Shown piece by piece: positions 1-5,932 of a stretch of DNA of 6,678 nucleotides. The translations under genes were made by a program, and so were the position numbers. Each line of letters begins with the position of its first letter. Position 1 is the first letter of the stretch. This DNA comes from Actinomycetes bacterium. Lineage in GTDB: Bacteria; Actinomycetota; Actinomycetes; Actinomycetales; Actinomycetaceae. The stretch lies in assembly GCA_023426345.1 (NCBI GenBank), contig JAFAAX010000102.1, positions 1 to 6,678 of the forward strand, written 5' to 3'. The notes under the pieces are model-generated. The model did not search any database and was not told the DNA's origin. It was given only the letters and a program-made list of their open reading frames with translations.

Positions 1-916
1 GCGGGGGCGGCGGCCCGCGGGGCCGGGGGGGGGGGGCCCGCGCCGCCGAGCGCCGGCGCGCGACCAGCCAGATCGGCACGCCGATGACGGCGGCCGCCGC
101 GAGCCACGGCAGCAGGAAGACGACGACCGTGAGCACGGCCTCCGCCGAGGAGAGGAACGCCCGCCAGGACCGCTCCCACACCGACGGGTCGGGGTCGAGG
201 GCCTCCGCCTTCGGGTCCAGGGAGACCGTCAGCGTGGAGTAGGCCACCTGGTCGGCCAGATACTGGCGCTGGCCGGTCAGGGAGTCCAACTCGGCCTGGC
301 GGGTGGTCAGCTCCTGCTCGGCCTCCAGGAGGTCCTTCGTGGTGTCGGCCTTCTCCACCAGGGCCGTCAGCCGGTCGATGGAGGCCTGCAGCGCCTTCGC
401 CCGGGCGTCGAGGTCGGCGACCTGCTGGCCGACGTCCTGGGTGCTCGTCGAGAGCTCGACGACATCGCCCAGGCCCGCCAGGGCGTCCGTGAGCTTCTGG
501 TAGGAGTCCGTGGGCACCCGGACCTCCGCCCACGCCGACGGCCGCGCATCGGCGCCCGAGACCGTCGAGGAGGCCACGCGCCCGTCCAAGGCGCTCACCG
601 CGGCCGACAGGTCCGCGAGCGCCTGCTCCGGATCCTCCACGCGCACGGTCGCCGACCCCGTCACGACGACCTGCCCCTGGTCGGGGTCGACGTCGGCCCC
701 TGCCGGGGCGTCCGCCCCGTCCGCCCCGCCGGCCGAGTCCTGGGCGGCCGATCCCGCCTGGCCCGGGACCGCGGCCTCGGGCGCCACCGCCGCGCCCATC
801 GAGTCCGTGGAGGACCACTCCGCCGTCCTCGCCGAATCCCCCGCCGACGAGCACCCCGCCAGCAGCAGCGCTCCCACGGCGGCCCACACGGCCGCGCGGC
901 CCCTCGCATGTGTCAT
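1..916 (-). CDS. DUF4349 family membrane-anchored lipoprotein (3' end beyond window)
   Basis: The translation from 916 gives 305 residues to the window edge with no stop. It begins with a short basic stretch, a hydrophobic core and the lipobox L-A-G-C at residues 19-22, so Cys22 should be lipid-modified and the protein held on the outer face of the membrane. Residues 23-80 are Ala/Gly/Asp-rich and disordered. Residues 81-140 form a beta-rich segment (VVVTGSATVRVEDPEQAL). Residues 165-225 are a heptad-rich coiled coil. Residues 258-287 are a transmembrane helix followed by Arg-Arg-Arg and a Pro/Arg/Gly tail. Lipobox, coiled coil and a late membrane helix in this order are the usual DUF4349 layout; the family has no settled function. 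In-frame ATGs at 928 and 925 are alternative starts. None of the three has a good ribosome site; 916 gives the most typical signal peptide. It is divergent to the MFS gene. Confidence 0.85.
   Translation of the reverse strand, partial: MTHARGRAAVWAAVGALLLAGCSSAGDSARTAEWSSTDSMGAAVAPEAAVPGQAGSAAQDSAGGADGADAPAGADVDPDQGQVVVTGSATVRVEDPEQALADLSAAVSALDGRVASSTVSGADARPSAWAEVRVPTDSYQKLTDALAGLGDVVELSTSTQDVGQQVADLDARAKALQASIDRLTALVEKADTTKDLLEAEQELTTRQAELDSLTGQRQYLADQVAYSTLTVSLDPKAEALDPDPSVWERSWRAFLSSAEAVLTVVVFLLPWLAAAAVIGVPIWLVARRRSAARAPPPRPRGPPPP
25..36. repeat. Poly-G tract, 12 bases
   Basis: Twelve consecutive G on the plus strand read as prolines in the tail of the DUF4349 gene. A mononucleotide run this long is prone to slippage in replication and in sequencing. 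A one-base change would alter the tail after about residue 297 and possibly the stop codon. It lies 25 bases from the window edge. Confidence 0.9.
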
Positions 917-1016
917 GGGACCCATCATCGGGGAATCCGCGCTCCCTGCGGAGCCCCCCGCCGAATCGTCACGCAACCGTGACTCGGCTGTGTCCCCCGC
1001 GCGGGAGGCGCGCACA
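917..1016. promoter_or_regulatory. Divergent intergenic region with dyad repeats
   Basis: This 100-bp spacer must carry the promoters of both the DUF4349 lipoprotein and the MFS gene. It holds a 6-bp inverted repeat, GTCACG (968-973) and CGTGAC (978-983) around CAAC. This is flanked by further pairing arms, CCGA (961-964) and TCGG (984-987). A second inverted repeat is GCTCC (941-945) with GGAGC (950-954). The 968-983 dyad is a plausible operator or an RNA hairpin in the MFS leader. I see no convincing -10 element on the plus strand; there is no TA dinucleotide here at all. On the minus strand GATGAT lies 7 nt before the ATG at 916 and is only a weak -10 candidate. Confidence 0.5.
1003..1008 (+). 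promoter_or_regulatory. Shine-Dalgarno of the MFS gene
   Basis: GGGAGG ends 8 nt before the ATG at 1017, an ideal spacing. It fixes this start over the in-frame ATG at 1026 (17 nt away) and over the much longer open frame that begins at 510 inside the divergent lipoprotein gene. Confidence 0.8.
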
Positions 1017-2297
1017 ATGGACCCGATGACCACGCCGCACCGCGGACGCCCGCGCTCCCCCGTCGCGCAGCTCGCGCTGCCCGTGTACGTGCCCTCGTTG
1101 ATCTGGTCGACGGGGTCGGGGGCCCTCACCTCCGTGATGGTCCTCGCGGCGCTGGCCCTGGGCCTCACCGAGTCGCAGGCGTCCCTGGTCGCCGCGTGCT
1201 CCGGATTGGCGGGCGTGCTGACGGGGCCGTGGGTGGGCCGGTGGGTGACGCGCGCCGGCGACCGCGCCGCCTTCGTCGTCGGCACGGCCCTCGCCGTCGT
1301 CTCGCTGGGCGCGGCGCTCGTCACCCTGCCCCACCCCGGAGTCCCGTGGGCCCAGGCCCTCTACGTCGCCGCGATCGTCGCGCTGTCGATCTCGGCGAAC
1401 ATCTGGTCCCTGGCCCGCCAGTCCTACGTCGCGGAGTCGGTGCCCATGTCCTGGCGCGCCCGGGCGCTGTCCATGCTCGGCGGCATGCTGCGCATGGGGC
1501 AGGTCTTCGGACCCGGCCTGGGATCCGTGGCCCTGGCCCTGTGGAGCTACCCCGGGGCCTTCTGGTTGCAGATCGCGATGACGGTCATCGCCCTGGGGTT
1601 CGTCCTCGCCTTCGTCCTGCCGTCGCCCGAACGGCTCGAGGAGGCCGCGGGGGCGCCCTCGTCGGCTCCCACCCCCGTCCCGGCCCCTCCCGCGCGCGAG
1701 CACGCGGACGGGCGGGCGACGGCCCTGCTGGCCGTCGGCGTCATCCTGTTGACGGTCGTCCGGGCGAACCGCATGGTCATCGTCCCGCTGTGGGGCCATC
1801 AGCTGGGCATCTCCGACCATCTCATCGCCCTCACCTTCAGCGCCTCCGCGGTGCTGGACGCGGCCGTCTTCTATCCCGTGGGGCGGGTGACGGACGCGCG
1901 CGGGCGCCGGTGGGCGCTCATCCCGACGATGCTCATCATGGGCGCGGGATTCGTCGGCATGGCGGCGTGGCAGACGACCGCGGGATTCGTCGTGTGCGCC
2001 TGCCTGATCGGCCTAGGCAACGGCTTCGGGGCGGGCATCGTGATGACGCTGGGCGCGGACCTGTCCCCCGACGTCGAGCGCTCCCGGTTCCTCGGCCTGT
2101 GGCAGTCCATCCAGCAGGCGGGCATGACGGCGGGGCCCTTCCTCGTCTCCGCGATGGTCGCGGCGTTCGGGGTCGCCTCCTCCGCGTGGGCGACGGGCGC
2201 GCTGTCGCTGTTCGGCGTCGTCTGGTTCCTGGCCGCCGTCCCGCACGCCTACGCGCGCCTGGGGATGGATGACCGAGGGCGGCCGCTGCCGCACTGA
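1017..2297 (+). CDS. MFS transporter, 12 transmembrane helices
   Basis: A 426-residue integral membrane permease of the major facilitator superfamily; the length is normal for a 12-helix member. Hydrophobic segments are spread over both halves, for example residues 55-73, 86-103, 114-130, 185-203, 236-249, 301-317 and 322-345. The MFS motif A between helices 2 and 3 shows as GPWVGRWVTRAGDR (70-83). Its echo in the second half is YPVGRVTDARGRR (286-298), as expected from the internal duplication. Between the halves lies a cytosolic Pro/Ala/Ser-rich linker (about 205-233). The pattern resembles drug- or metabolite-efflux MFS proteins of Actinobacteria, but no residue fixes the substrate. The dipeptidase gene follows after 55 bp on the same strand and may be co-transcribed; a link to peptide transport is only a guess. 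Codon use matches the local background. Confidence 0.88.
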   Translation: MDPMTTPHRGRPRSPVAQLALPVYVPSLIWSTGSGALTSVMVLAALALGLTESQASLVAACSGLAGVLTGPWVGRWVTRAGDRAAFVVGTALAVVSLGAALVTLPHPGVPWAQALYVAAIVALSISANIWSLARQSYVAESVPMSWRARALSMLGGMLRMGQVFGPGLGSVALALWSYPGAFWLQIAMTVIALGFVLAFVLPSPERLEEAAGAPSSAPTPVPAPPAREHADGRATALLAVGVILLTVVRANRMVIVPLWGHQLGISDHLIALTFSASAVLDAAVFYPVGRVTDARGRRWALIPTMLIMGAGFVGMAAWQTTAGFVVCACLIGLGNGFGAGIVMTLGADLSPDVERSRFLGLWQSIQQAGMTAGPFLVSAMVAAFGVASSAWATGALSLFGVVWFLAAVPHAYARLGMDDRGRPLPH

Positions 2298-2298
2298 C

Positions 2299-2304
2299 TA
2301 CGAT
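2299..2304 (+). promoter_or_regulatory. Possible -10 element for the dipeptidase gene
   Basis: TACGAT fits the actinobacterial TANNNT -10 pattern and lies just after the MFS stop codon. It would start a transcript near 2311 with a leader of about 42 nt. That leader contains a hairpin (GCCCG 2309-2313 with CGGGC 2318-2322, loop TGGC). No good -35 hexamer is found 16-18 bp upstream, so the dipeptidase may instead be read through from the MFS gene. Confidence 0.3.
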
Positions 2305-2337
2305 GGGTGCCCGTGGCCGGGCGACCGTCCCGGCACG

Positions 2338-2343
2338 GGGAGG
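2338..2343 (+). promoter_or_regulatory. Shine-Dalgarno of the dipeptidase gene
   Basis: GGGAGG ends 9 nt before the ATG at 2353. It supports that start over the upstream in-frame ATG at 2269, which overlaps the MFS gene and would add 28 residues before the conserved N-terminus. Confidence 0.8.
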
Positions 2344-2352
2344 GGACGGACG

Positions 2353-3891
2353 ATGGGCTGCACGACGATCCTGGTGGGCAAGGCCGCGAGCGCGGACGGG
2401 TCGGCGCTGATCGCCCGCAACGAGGACTCCGCGAACGGCGAGTGGAACCCGAAGCGGATCGTCGTCGTCGAGCCCGGCGACCAGCCCCGTCACTACACGT
2501 CCGTGATCAGCCGCGTCGAGGTCGACCTGCCCGACGCTCCCCTGCGGTACACCGCCGCCCCGAACGCCGTCCTCACCGAGGGCGTCTGGGGCGAGGCCGG
2601 GATCAACGAGGCCAACGTCGCGATGAGCGCGACGGAGACGCTGACCACGAACACCCGGGTGCTGGGCGCCGACCCCTTCGTCGAGCGCCGCGGCGACCAG
2701 CCCGGCGGCATCGGCGAGGAGGACTTCCTCACGCTCGTCCTGCCCTACATCCGCTCCGCCCGCGAGGGCGTCCTGCGCCTGGGGGCGCTGCTGGAGCGCT
2801 ACGGGACGTATGAGATGAACGGCGTGGCGTTCTCGGACGTGGACGAGATCTGGTGGCTGGAGACCGTGGGCGGGCACCACTGGATCGCCCGGCGCGTGCC
2901 CGACGACGTCTACGTCACGATGCCGAACCAGCTGGGCATCGACCGCTTCGACCTGGCCGACGCCGAGGGCGCCGGGGCCGAGCATCTGGCGTCGGCCGAC
3001 CTGCGCACGTTCATGTTGGACAATCACTTGGTATTGGACTCGAGTTTCCAGCATGAACTCGATACCTTTGAGAGCCGTGAGCTACGAGCAACCATAGCCG
3101 TCGCTCTAAATAGGAACTACGAGGCCTCCGCATCGATACTGTTCAACCCGCGCGAGGCCTTCGGATCCCATTCGGACGCCGACCACGTCTACAACACGCC
3201 GCGCGCCTGGGACATGCAGCGACGGCTCAACCCGTCCACGGCCGGGGAGCTGTCGCCCGAGTCCGACACGATCCCGTGGGCGCGCGTGCCCGAGCGGAAG
3301 CTCACGATCGAGGACGTCAAGGACGTCCTGTCCGGGCACTACCAGGGCACGCCCTACGACCCGTACGGGACCACGGGCACCGCTGAGCAGCGGCGCCTGT
3401 ACCGCCCGATCGGGATCAACCGGCACTCCGAGCTGTCGGTCCTCCAGATCCGCCCCGACCGCCCCGCCTCCTCGCGCGCGATCCAGTGGGTGGCCTTCGC
3501 CTCGAACCCCTTCAACACGCTGGTCCCGCTGTACACGAACGTCGAGCGCACGCCCGCCTATCTGGAGGGCACCACGGCGACCGTGAGCACGGACAGCCTG
3601 TACTGGTCCGCGCGCCTCATCGCGGCCCTGGCCGACGCGCATTTCGCCGACGCGATTCCCGAGGTCGAGCGCTACCAGGAGGCCACGCTGGCGCTGGGCC
3701 GTCGGGCGGTGTCCACGACGGACGCGCAGGTCGCCGAGCTCGACGACGACGCGCAGGTGCGCGAGGCCCTGGCGGCCGCCAACGACGATCTGGCCGAGCG
3801 GATCCGCCAGGACACCGACGCGCTGCTGGGCTCCGTCCTGGTCATCGCCAGCAACGGGATGCGCAACCGGTTCTCGCGCTCGGACCACTGA
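2353..3891 (+). CDS. C69 family dipeptidase (N-terminal nucleophile hydrolase)
   Basis: A 512-residue peptidase of family C69, the PepD group known from lactobacilli, which cleaves a wide range of dipeptides in the cytosol. Family knowledge places the nucleophile at the cysteine that becomes N-terminal after processing; here the chain starts Met-Gly-Cys, so Cys3 is the candidate and two residues must be removed. Other family hallmarks seen are CTTILVGKAAS (3-13), GSALIARNEDS (16-26), NVAMSATET (88-96), FNPREAFGSHSD (264-275), VYNTPRAW (279-286), ESDTIPWARVPERK (303-316) and YRPIGINRHSE (350-360). The start at 2353 is set by GGGAGG nine bases upstream and by the family N-terminus. The odd feature is residues about 221-263: their DNA is only 47-49% G+C with many A/T-ending codons, and they appear to be an insert before the conserved FNPREAFGS block. 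The frame stays open, so the protein may still fold. The gene converges with the DUF2249 gene. Confidence 0.92.
   Translation: MGCTTILVGKAASADGSALIARNEDSANGEWNPKRIVVVEPGDQPRHYTSVISRVEVDLPDAPLRYTAAPNAVLTEGVWGEAGINEANVAMSATETLTTNTRVLGADPFVERRGDQPGGIGEEDFLTLVLPYIRSAREGVLRLGALLERYGTYEMNGVAFSDVDEIWWLETVGGHHWIARRVPDDVYVTMPNQLGIDRFDLADAEGAGAEHLASADLRTFMLDNHLVLDSSFQHELDTFESRELRATIAVALNRNYEASASILFNPREAFGSHSDADHVYNTPRAWDMQRRLNPSTAGELSPESDTIPWARVPERKLTIEDVKDVLSGHYQGTPYDPYGTTGTAEQRRLYRPIGINRHSELSVLQIRPDRPASSRAIQWVAFASNPFNTLVPLYTNVERTPAYLEGTTATVSTDSLYWSARLIAALADAHFADAIPEVERYQEATLALGRRAVSTTDAQVAELDDDAQVREALAAANDDLAERIRQDTDALLGSVLVIASNGMRNRFSRSDH
3011..3140 (+). other. Low-GC in-frame segment inside the dipeptidase gene
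   Basis: I count 64 G or C in these 130 bases (49%), and 52 in the first 110 (47%), against about 73% just outside. Codons change abruptly: TTG, GTA, CTA, ATA, AAT, TTT, CGA, AGG, AGT and GCA appear here and are nearly absent elsewhere in the gene. The segment codes for residues about 221-263, between a family-like stretch (ADLRTF) and the conserved FNPREAFGS block. From memory of the family these two blocks are normally separated by only about 10-15 residues, so some 30 residues look added. Short repeats lie in it: TTGGAC at 3016-3021 and 3034-3039, and TCGATAC at 3059-3065 and 3133-3139. No known mobile element is recognised. Confidence 0.75.
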
Positions 3892-3902
3892 GGCGCGGGC
3901 TT

Positions 3903-3918
3903 GGGCCGGCCGGGGCCC
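3903..3918. terminator. Possible hairpin between convergent genes
   Basis: GGGCC (3903-3907) pairs with GGCCC (3914-3918) around GGCCGG in the 27-bp gap between the dipeptidase and DUF2249 stop codons. It could serve both directions. There is no T-rich tract on either side, so intrinsic termination is doubtful. Confidence 0.3.
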
Positions 3919-4221
3919 TCACCTCCGGATGAGGCGCACCCGCCACTCCTGGGGCCCCCGCTCGACGTACTCCATGTCGACGCCGCCGGGGAAGCGGTCC
4001 CGGATCTGGTCGAGCAGCGGCGTGGGGTCGTGGGGCTCGACCACGATCATCGTGGCGCCCGGTGCCAGGGACTCGAAGGCCCCGATGACCGCGCCGTGGC
4101 GCAGCGGCTTGGGCAGGGACTTGACGACCAGCACGGGCGCCTCGGCCCATGCGGCGGCCTCGGCCTCCGCGGCGTCGCGATGGAGGCTGATCGATTCGGG
4201 GGCGTGCTCGTCTGCGCTCAT
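3919..4221 (-). CDS. DUF2249 domain-containing protein
   Basis: A 100-residue soluble protein. After an acidic Ala-rich N-terminal tail (1-28), residues 29-98 match the DUF2249 pattern: a first strand (VLVVKSLPKPLRH), helix AFESLAPG (48-55), strand MIVVEPHDPTPLL (58-70, with the typical HDPxPL core), helix DQIRDRFP and a closing strand EYVERGPQEWRVRLI (84-98). The family has a small SirA/TusA-like alpha/beta fold and is often found alone or next to hemerythrin-type and nitrogen-oxide-related proteins. Its biochemical role is not established. This copy has no cysteine, so a sulfur-relay role like that of TusA is unlikely. It starts 20 bases after the stop of the RelE/ParE toxin but has no Shine-Dalgarno; a TAGCGT hexamer 6 nt before the ATG suggests its own leaderless transcript. 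Its G+C (about 72%) is that of the background, unlike the toxin gene before it. Confidence 0.82.
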   Translation of the reverse strand: MSADEHAPESISLHRDAAEAEAAAWAEAPVLVVKSLPKPLRHGAVIGAFESLAPGATMIVVEPHDPTPLLDQIRDRFPGGVDMEYVERGPQEWRVRLIRR

Positions 4222-4227
4222 GGCGCC

Positions 4228-4233
4228 ACGCTA
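4228..4233 (-). promoter_or_regulatory. Leaderless -10 element of the DUF2249 gene
   Basis: On the minus strand the order is TAGCGT-GGCGCC-ATG. The TANNNT hexamer ends 6 nt before the start codon, which would put the transcription start on the A of the ATG. No Shine-Dalgarno lies in the 20-bp gap and no clear -35 is seen, the upstream bases being the end of the toxin gene. Confidence 0.55.
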
Positions 4234-4241
4234 CCGCGGGT

Positions 4242-4565
4242 TCAGCGATCCAGCCGGTTGGCCCAGTAATTCGGCTCGCGTTTCTCGCTCGCGTACGCCA
4301 CGATCACGATCTCTTCATCCGTGACGAAGTAGATGATGTCGTAGGGGAACCTGGCAACACTTCGTGATCGGATCACCGGATCCGCCTGATTCCAGTAGTG
4401 GTACGTTGGCCAACCTTGCGGAGCCACTTCCACCGAACGCCGCGCGGCCACCGTCTGTTCGAGAAACCGGCGTCCAAGCCCCGGCTCGCGTCTCTCGTAC
4501 CACCGTGCCGCCTCGGCTCGTTCTGCGCGCGCAGAAGGATGCTCACGCGTTCTCCGGCGATTCAC
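4242..4565 (-). CDS. RelE/ParE family type II toxin
   Basis: A 107-residue basic protein beginning with GTG. It follows the RelE/ParE superfamily scheme: helix ARAERAEAARWYERREPGLGR within residues 12-32 (the AxxWYexxrPGLGxRF signature, ending at F34), a middle strand region, then RSVARFPYDIIYFVTDEEIV (68-87) and the closing YASEKREPNYWANRL (91-105). The last block, with Arg before P-x-YW, is typical of this group. Relatives are ribosome-dependent mRNA nucleases or gyrase inhibitors; the sequence does not say which. The GTG overlaps the stop of the antitoxin in GTGA (4562-4565), so translation is probably coupled. The N-terminus before about residue 8 is loosely conserved. DNA here falls to about 53-60% G+C in the 3' half, well below the neighbours, which suggests acquisition from elsewhere. 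Confidence 0.88.
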   Translation of the reverse strand: MNRRRTREHPSARAERAEAARWYERREPGLGRRFLEQTVAARRSVEVAPQGWPTYHYWNQADPVIRSRSVARFPYDIIYFVTDEEIVIVAYASEKREPNYWANRLDR

Positions 4566-4816
4566 CGATGCAGGTCCGCCAGTTCGGCGCCGATCAGCCG
4601 GTCGGTCTCCTCTGCGTCCACCAAGGAGACCGTGCCGTCGAGGATCTCCTGGACGCGAGCTTGGATCTCGGAACGCCAGGCTTCTCCGATCTCGGTCTCT
4701 TCCCCCCTCGAAGAAGGATGCAGGCTGTCCTCGAGACGATGGACGAGAACCGCACGCTCATCGAGGTCATCGACGGCAAGCAGCGTCGCAACAGCTTCTT
4801 CCACGTCAGGTGCCAT
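4562..4816 (-). CDS. Addiction-module antitoxin (PF09720-like)
   Basis: An 84-residue acidic protein paired with the RelE/ParE toxin that follows it. The pattern LDERAVLVHRLEDSL (18-32) followed by EIGEAWRSEIQARVQEILDG (42-61) and an acidic tail (SLVDAEE, 64-70) is that of the small putative addiction module family, antitoxins whose helices wrap their cognate toxin. The family has no obvious DNA-binding fold in its usual form; the pair could still repress its promoter, as many such modules do. The ATG at 4816 is preceded by TAGACT-CGAGTC, with no Shine-Dalgarno, pointing to a leaderless mRNA. A perfect palindrome touches the start codon and could be the operator. The stop codon is shared with the toxin start. 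Confidence 0.82.
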   Translation of the reverse strand: MAPDVEEAVATLLAVDDLDERAVLVHRLEDSLHPSSRGEETEIGEAWRSEIQARVQEILDGTVSLVDAEETDRLIGAELADLHR

Positions 4817-4830
4817 GACTCGAGTCTAGA
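4817..4830 (-). promoter_or_regulatory. Promoter and palindromic operator candidate of the TA operon
   Basis: The -10 candidate TAGACT (minus strand, 4828 down to 4823) ends 6 nt before the ATG. GACTCGAGTC (4817-4826) is a perfect 10-bp palindrome that directly abuts the start codon and overlaps the -10; TCTAGA (4825-4830) is a second short palindrome overlapping it. This is the place where an autoregulated toxin-antitoxin promoter would be bound. A further perfect palindrome, CCGGCGCCGG (4849-4858), lies upstream and may instead belong to the end of the SDR transcript. Confidence 0.55.
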
Positions 4831-4875
4831 CGACCTAGCGGAATCCGTCCGGCGCCGGGGATCGGGTCGCCCTCG

Positions 4876-5652
4876 TCAATCCTGGTGATCGGCCGCAGAC
4901 GGCGGGCGGCGCGCGACCACCGTGTTCGTCGCCTGGGCGAGCGGGCGGATGGTCATCGAGTCGATGTTGACGTGGGCGGGGCGCGTCACCGTCCACACGA
5001 TGGCGTCCGCGACGTCCTCGGCCGTCAGAGGCTCGGCGACGCCCTCGTAGACCTTGTCGGCGGCGGCCTGGGAGCCCAGGCGGTGGAGCGAGAACTCCTC
5101 GGTGCGGACCATCCCGGGGGCGATCTCGATGATGCGGACGGGCTCGCCGACCAGTTCCTGGCGCAGCGTGTTCGCGATGATGCGCTCGGCGTGCTTGGCG
5201 GCGACGTAGCCCCCGCCGCCCGGATAGGTGTCGTGGGCGGCCGTCGAGGTGAGGAACACGACGTCTCCCCCGCGCTGGCGCAGGCCGGGCAGGAAGGCGC
5301 GGGTCACCTGGAGGGACGCGATGACGTTCCGGTCGAACATCGTCGTCCAGCGCTCCGTGTCGGCGTCCGCGATCGAGTCCGCGCCCAGGGCCCCGCCCGC
5401 CACGTTGATGACGGCGTCGACCGGACCCAGGCCCAGGACGTAGCCGGCCATCGCCGCGACCTGCTCGTCGTCGACCAGGTCGGCGGCGAAGTACGTGCAG
5501 TCGGTCTCCTCCGCCAGCTTCTTCAGCCGCATCACGCGCCGGGCGACGGCCGTGACGGCCCAGCCCCTCTCGCGCAGGAGGCGCACCGTGGCCTCCCCGA
5601 TCCCCGTCGAGGCCCCCGTCACCACTGCCCTGCGCACGCTCCTGGTCTGCAT
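4876..5652 (-). CDS. SDR family NAD(P)-dependent oxidoreductase (YdfG-like)
   Basis: A 258-residue cytosolic short-chain dehydrogenase of classical length. The Rossmann nucleotide site is TGASTGIG (12-19), the adenine-ring region ADLVDD has Asp58, and NVAG (83-86) takes the place of the usual NNAG. The catalytic tetrad is Asn109, Ser136, Tyr149 and Lys153, with the standard 13-residue Ser-Tyr spacing and YxxxK. PGMVRTEEFS (179-188) follows. The C-terminal VNIDSMTIRPLAQA (228-241) is the mark of the YdfG/3-hydroxy acid (serine) dehydrogenase branch, so an NADP-linked oxidation of a short hydroxy acid is the best guess. Arg38-Arg39 after strand 2 would suit NADP. The start at 5652 is chosen because residues 1-3 lead directly into strand 1; the open frame upstream overlaps the hepT gene and has no family similarity. 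CATAAT 6 nt before the ATG suggests a leaderless mRNA. Confidence 0.9.
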   Translation of the reverse strand: MQTRSVRRAVVTGASTGIGEATVRLLRERGWAVTAVARRVMRLKKLAEETDCTYFAADLVDDEQVAAMAGYVLGLGPVDAVINVAGGALGADSIADADTERWTTMFDRNVIASLQVTRAFLPGLRQRGGDVVFLTSTAAHDTYPGGGGYVAAKHAERIIANTLRQELVGEPVRIIEIAPGMVRTEEFSLHRLGSQAAADKVYEGVAEPLTAEDVADAIVWTVTRPAHVNIDSMTIRPLAQATNTVVARRPPSAADHQD

Positions 5653-5658
5653 GTCCCC

Positions 5659-5664
5659 ATTATG
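5659..5664 (-). promoter_or_regulatory. Leaderless -10 element of the SDR gene
   Basis: On the minus strand CATAAT-GGGGAC-ATG. The hexamer matches TATAAT at five of six positions and ends 6 nt before the start codon. The GGGG between them is too near the ATG to be a normal Shine-Dalgarno. No clear -35 is seen. The site lies in the 40-bp gap after the hepT stop. Confidence 0.5.
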
Positions 5665-5692
5665 GAGCCGCCCCCGAGTGGCGGCGAGCCGT

Positions 5693-5932
5693 TCAGCGCC
5701 CGGCGTGCGGAGCCAATGCCGCCGCCAGCCGCGGGATCTCGGGATGCGCCTGGGTGATCTCCTCTGACGGGTGGTTGGCGGACTCACCGATGATCTGCAG
5801 ATTGCGCTCGATCGCGTCCTCCGCCATCTCCCGGAGGTCCGGGTCCGCCGTATCCAGGAAACGAGTCTGTCTCTGACAGCGGTCAATCGCCCTCAAGATG
5901 TCAGCGGCACGCTGCCCGGATGAGCGGCTCAC
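5693..5932 (-). pseudogene. hepT: Shortened HepT/DUF86 HEPN toxin lacking its catalytic end
   Basis: A 79-residue frame starting with GTG inside the GTGA overlap with mntA. Residues 1-66 fit the HepT family well: the first helix RAADILRAIDRCQRQ, then AEDAIERNLQIIGESAN (38-54) and EEITQAHPEIP (57-67). In HepT proteins this last block is followed by a helix with the RX4-6HxY ribonuclease motif and 30-50 more residues. Here the frame ends after 12 more residues. The only near match is Arg68 and His76 with seven residues between, and no tyrosine follows. The other two minus-strand frames beyond 5740 do not restore the motif, so a deletion of the 3' part is likelier than a single frameshift. Intact HepT cleaves or binds RNA and is silenced by MntA. 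This copy is probably inactive; a short regulatory remnant is possible. Confidence 0.78.

Noticed and set aside
510..1016. A long N-terminal extension of the MFS protein, open from 510.
   Set aside because: It lies antisense to the well-supported lipoprotein gene, encodes low-complexity Ser/Ala/Pro sequence and has no ribosome site; GGGAGG before 1017 gives the true start.
969..1820. Minus-strand open frame of 283 codons.
   Set aside because: It is antisense to the MFS gene, made mostly of Arg, Gly, Asp and Gln without any family pattern; long empty frames are expected at this G+C.
1936..3054. Minus-strand open frame of 372 codons.
   Set aside because: It is antisense to both the MFS and dipeptidase genes and has a low-complexity Arg/Pro-rich half; no start signal.
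3106..3888. Minus-strand open frame of 260 codons opposite the dipeptidase.
   Set aside because: Composition is that of an antisense reading frame and it would need to overlap a conserved enzyme along its whole length.
4242..4830. A small insertion sequence carrying the RelE-type module.
   Set aside because: No transposase, terminal inverted repeats or target duplication could be found around the module.
4885..5757. Plus-strand open frame of 290 codons opposite the SDR gene.
   Set aside because: The SDR reading has a complete catalytic tetrad; this one is Arg/Gly/Asp-rich and has no recognisable domain.
5693..5760. A single frameshift as the cause of the short HepT.
   Set aside because: Reading the other two minus-strand frames through this stretch gave no RX4-6HxY motif or HepT-like C-terminus, so loss of DNA fits better.
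5653..5886. An N-terminal extension of the SDR protein by 78 residues.
   Set aside because: It overlaps hepT in another frame, is Arg/Ser-rich, and SDR enzymes start only a few residues before TGxxxGxG.
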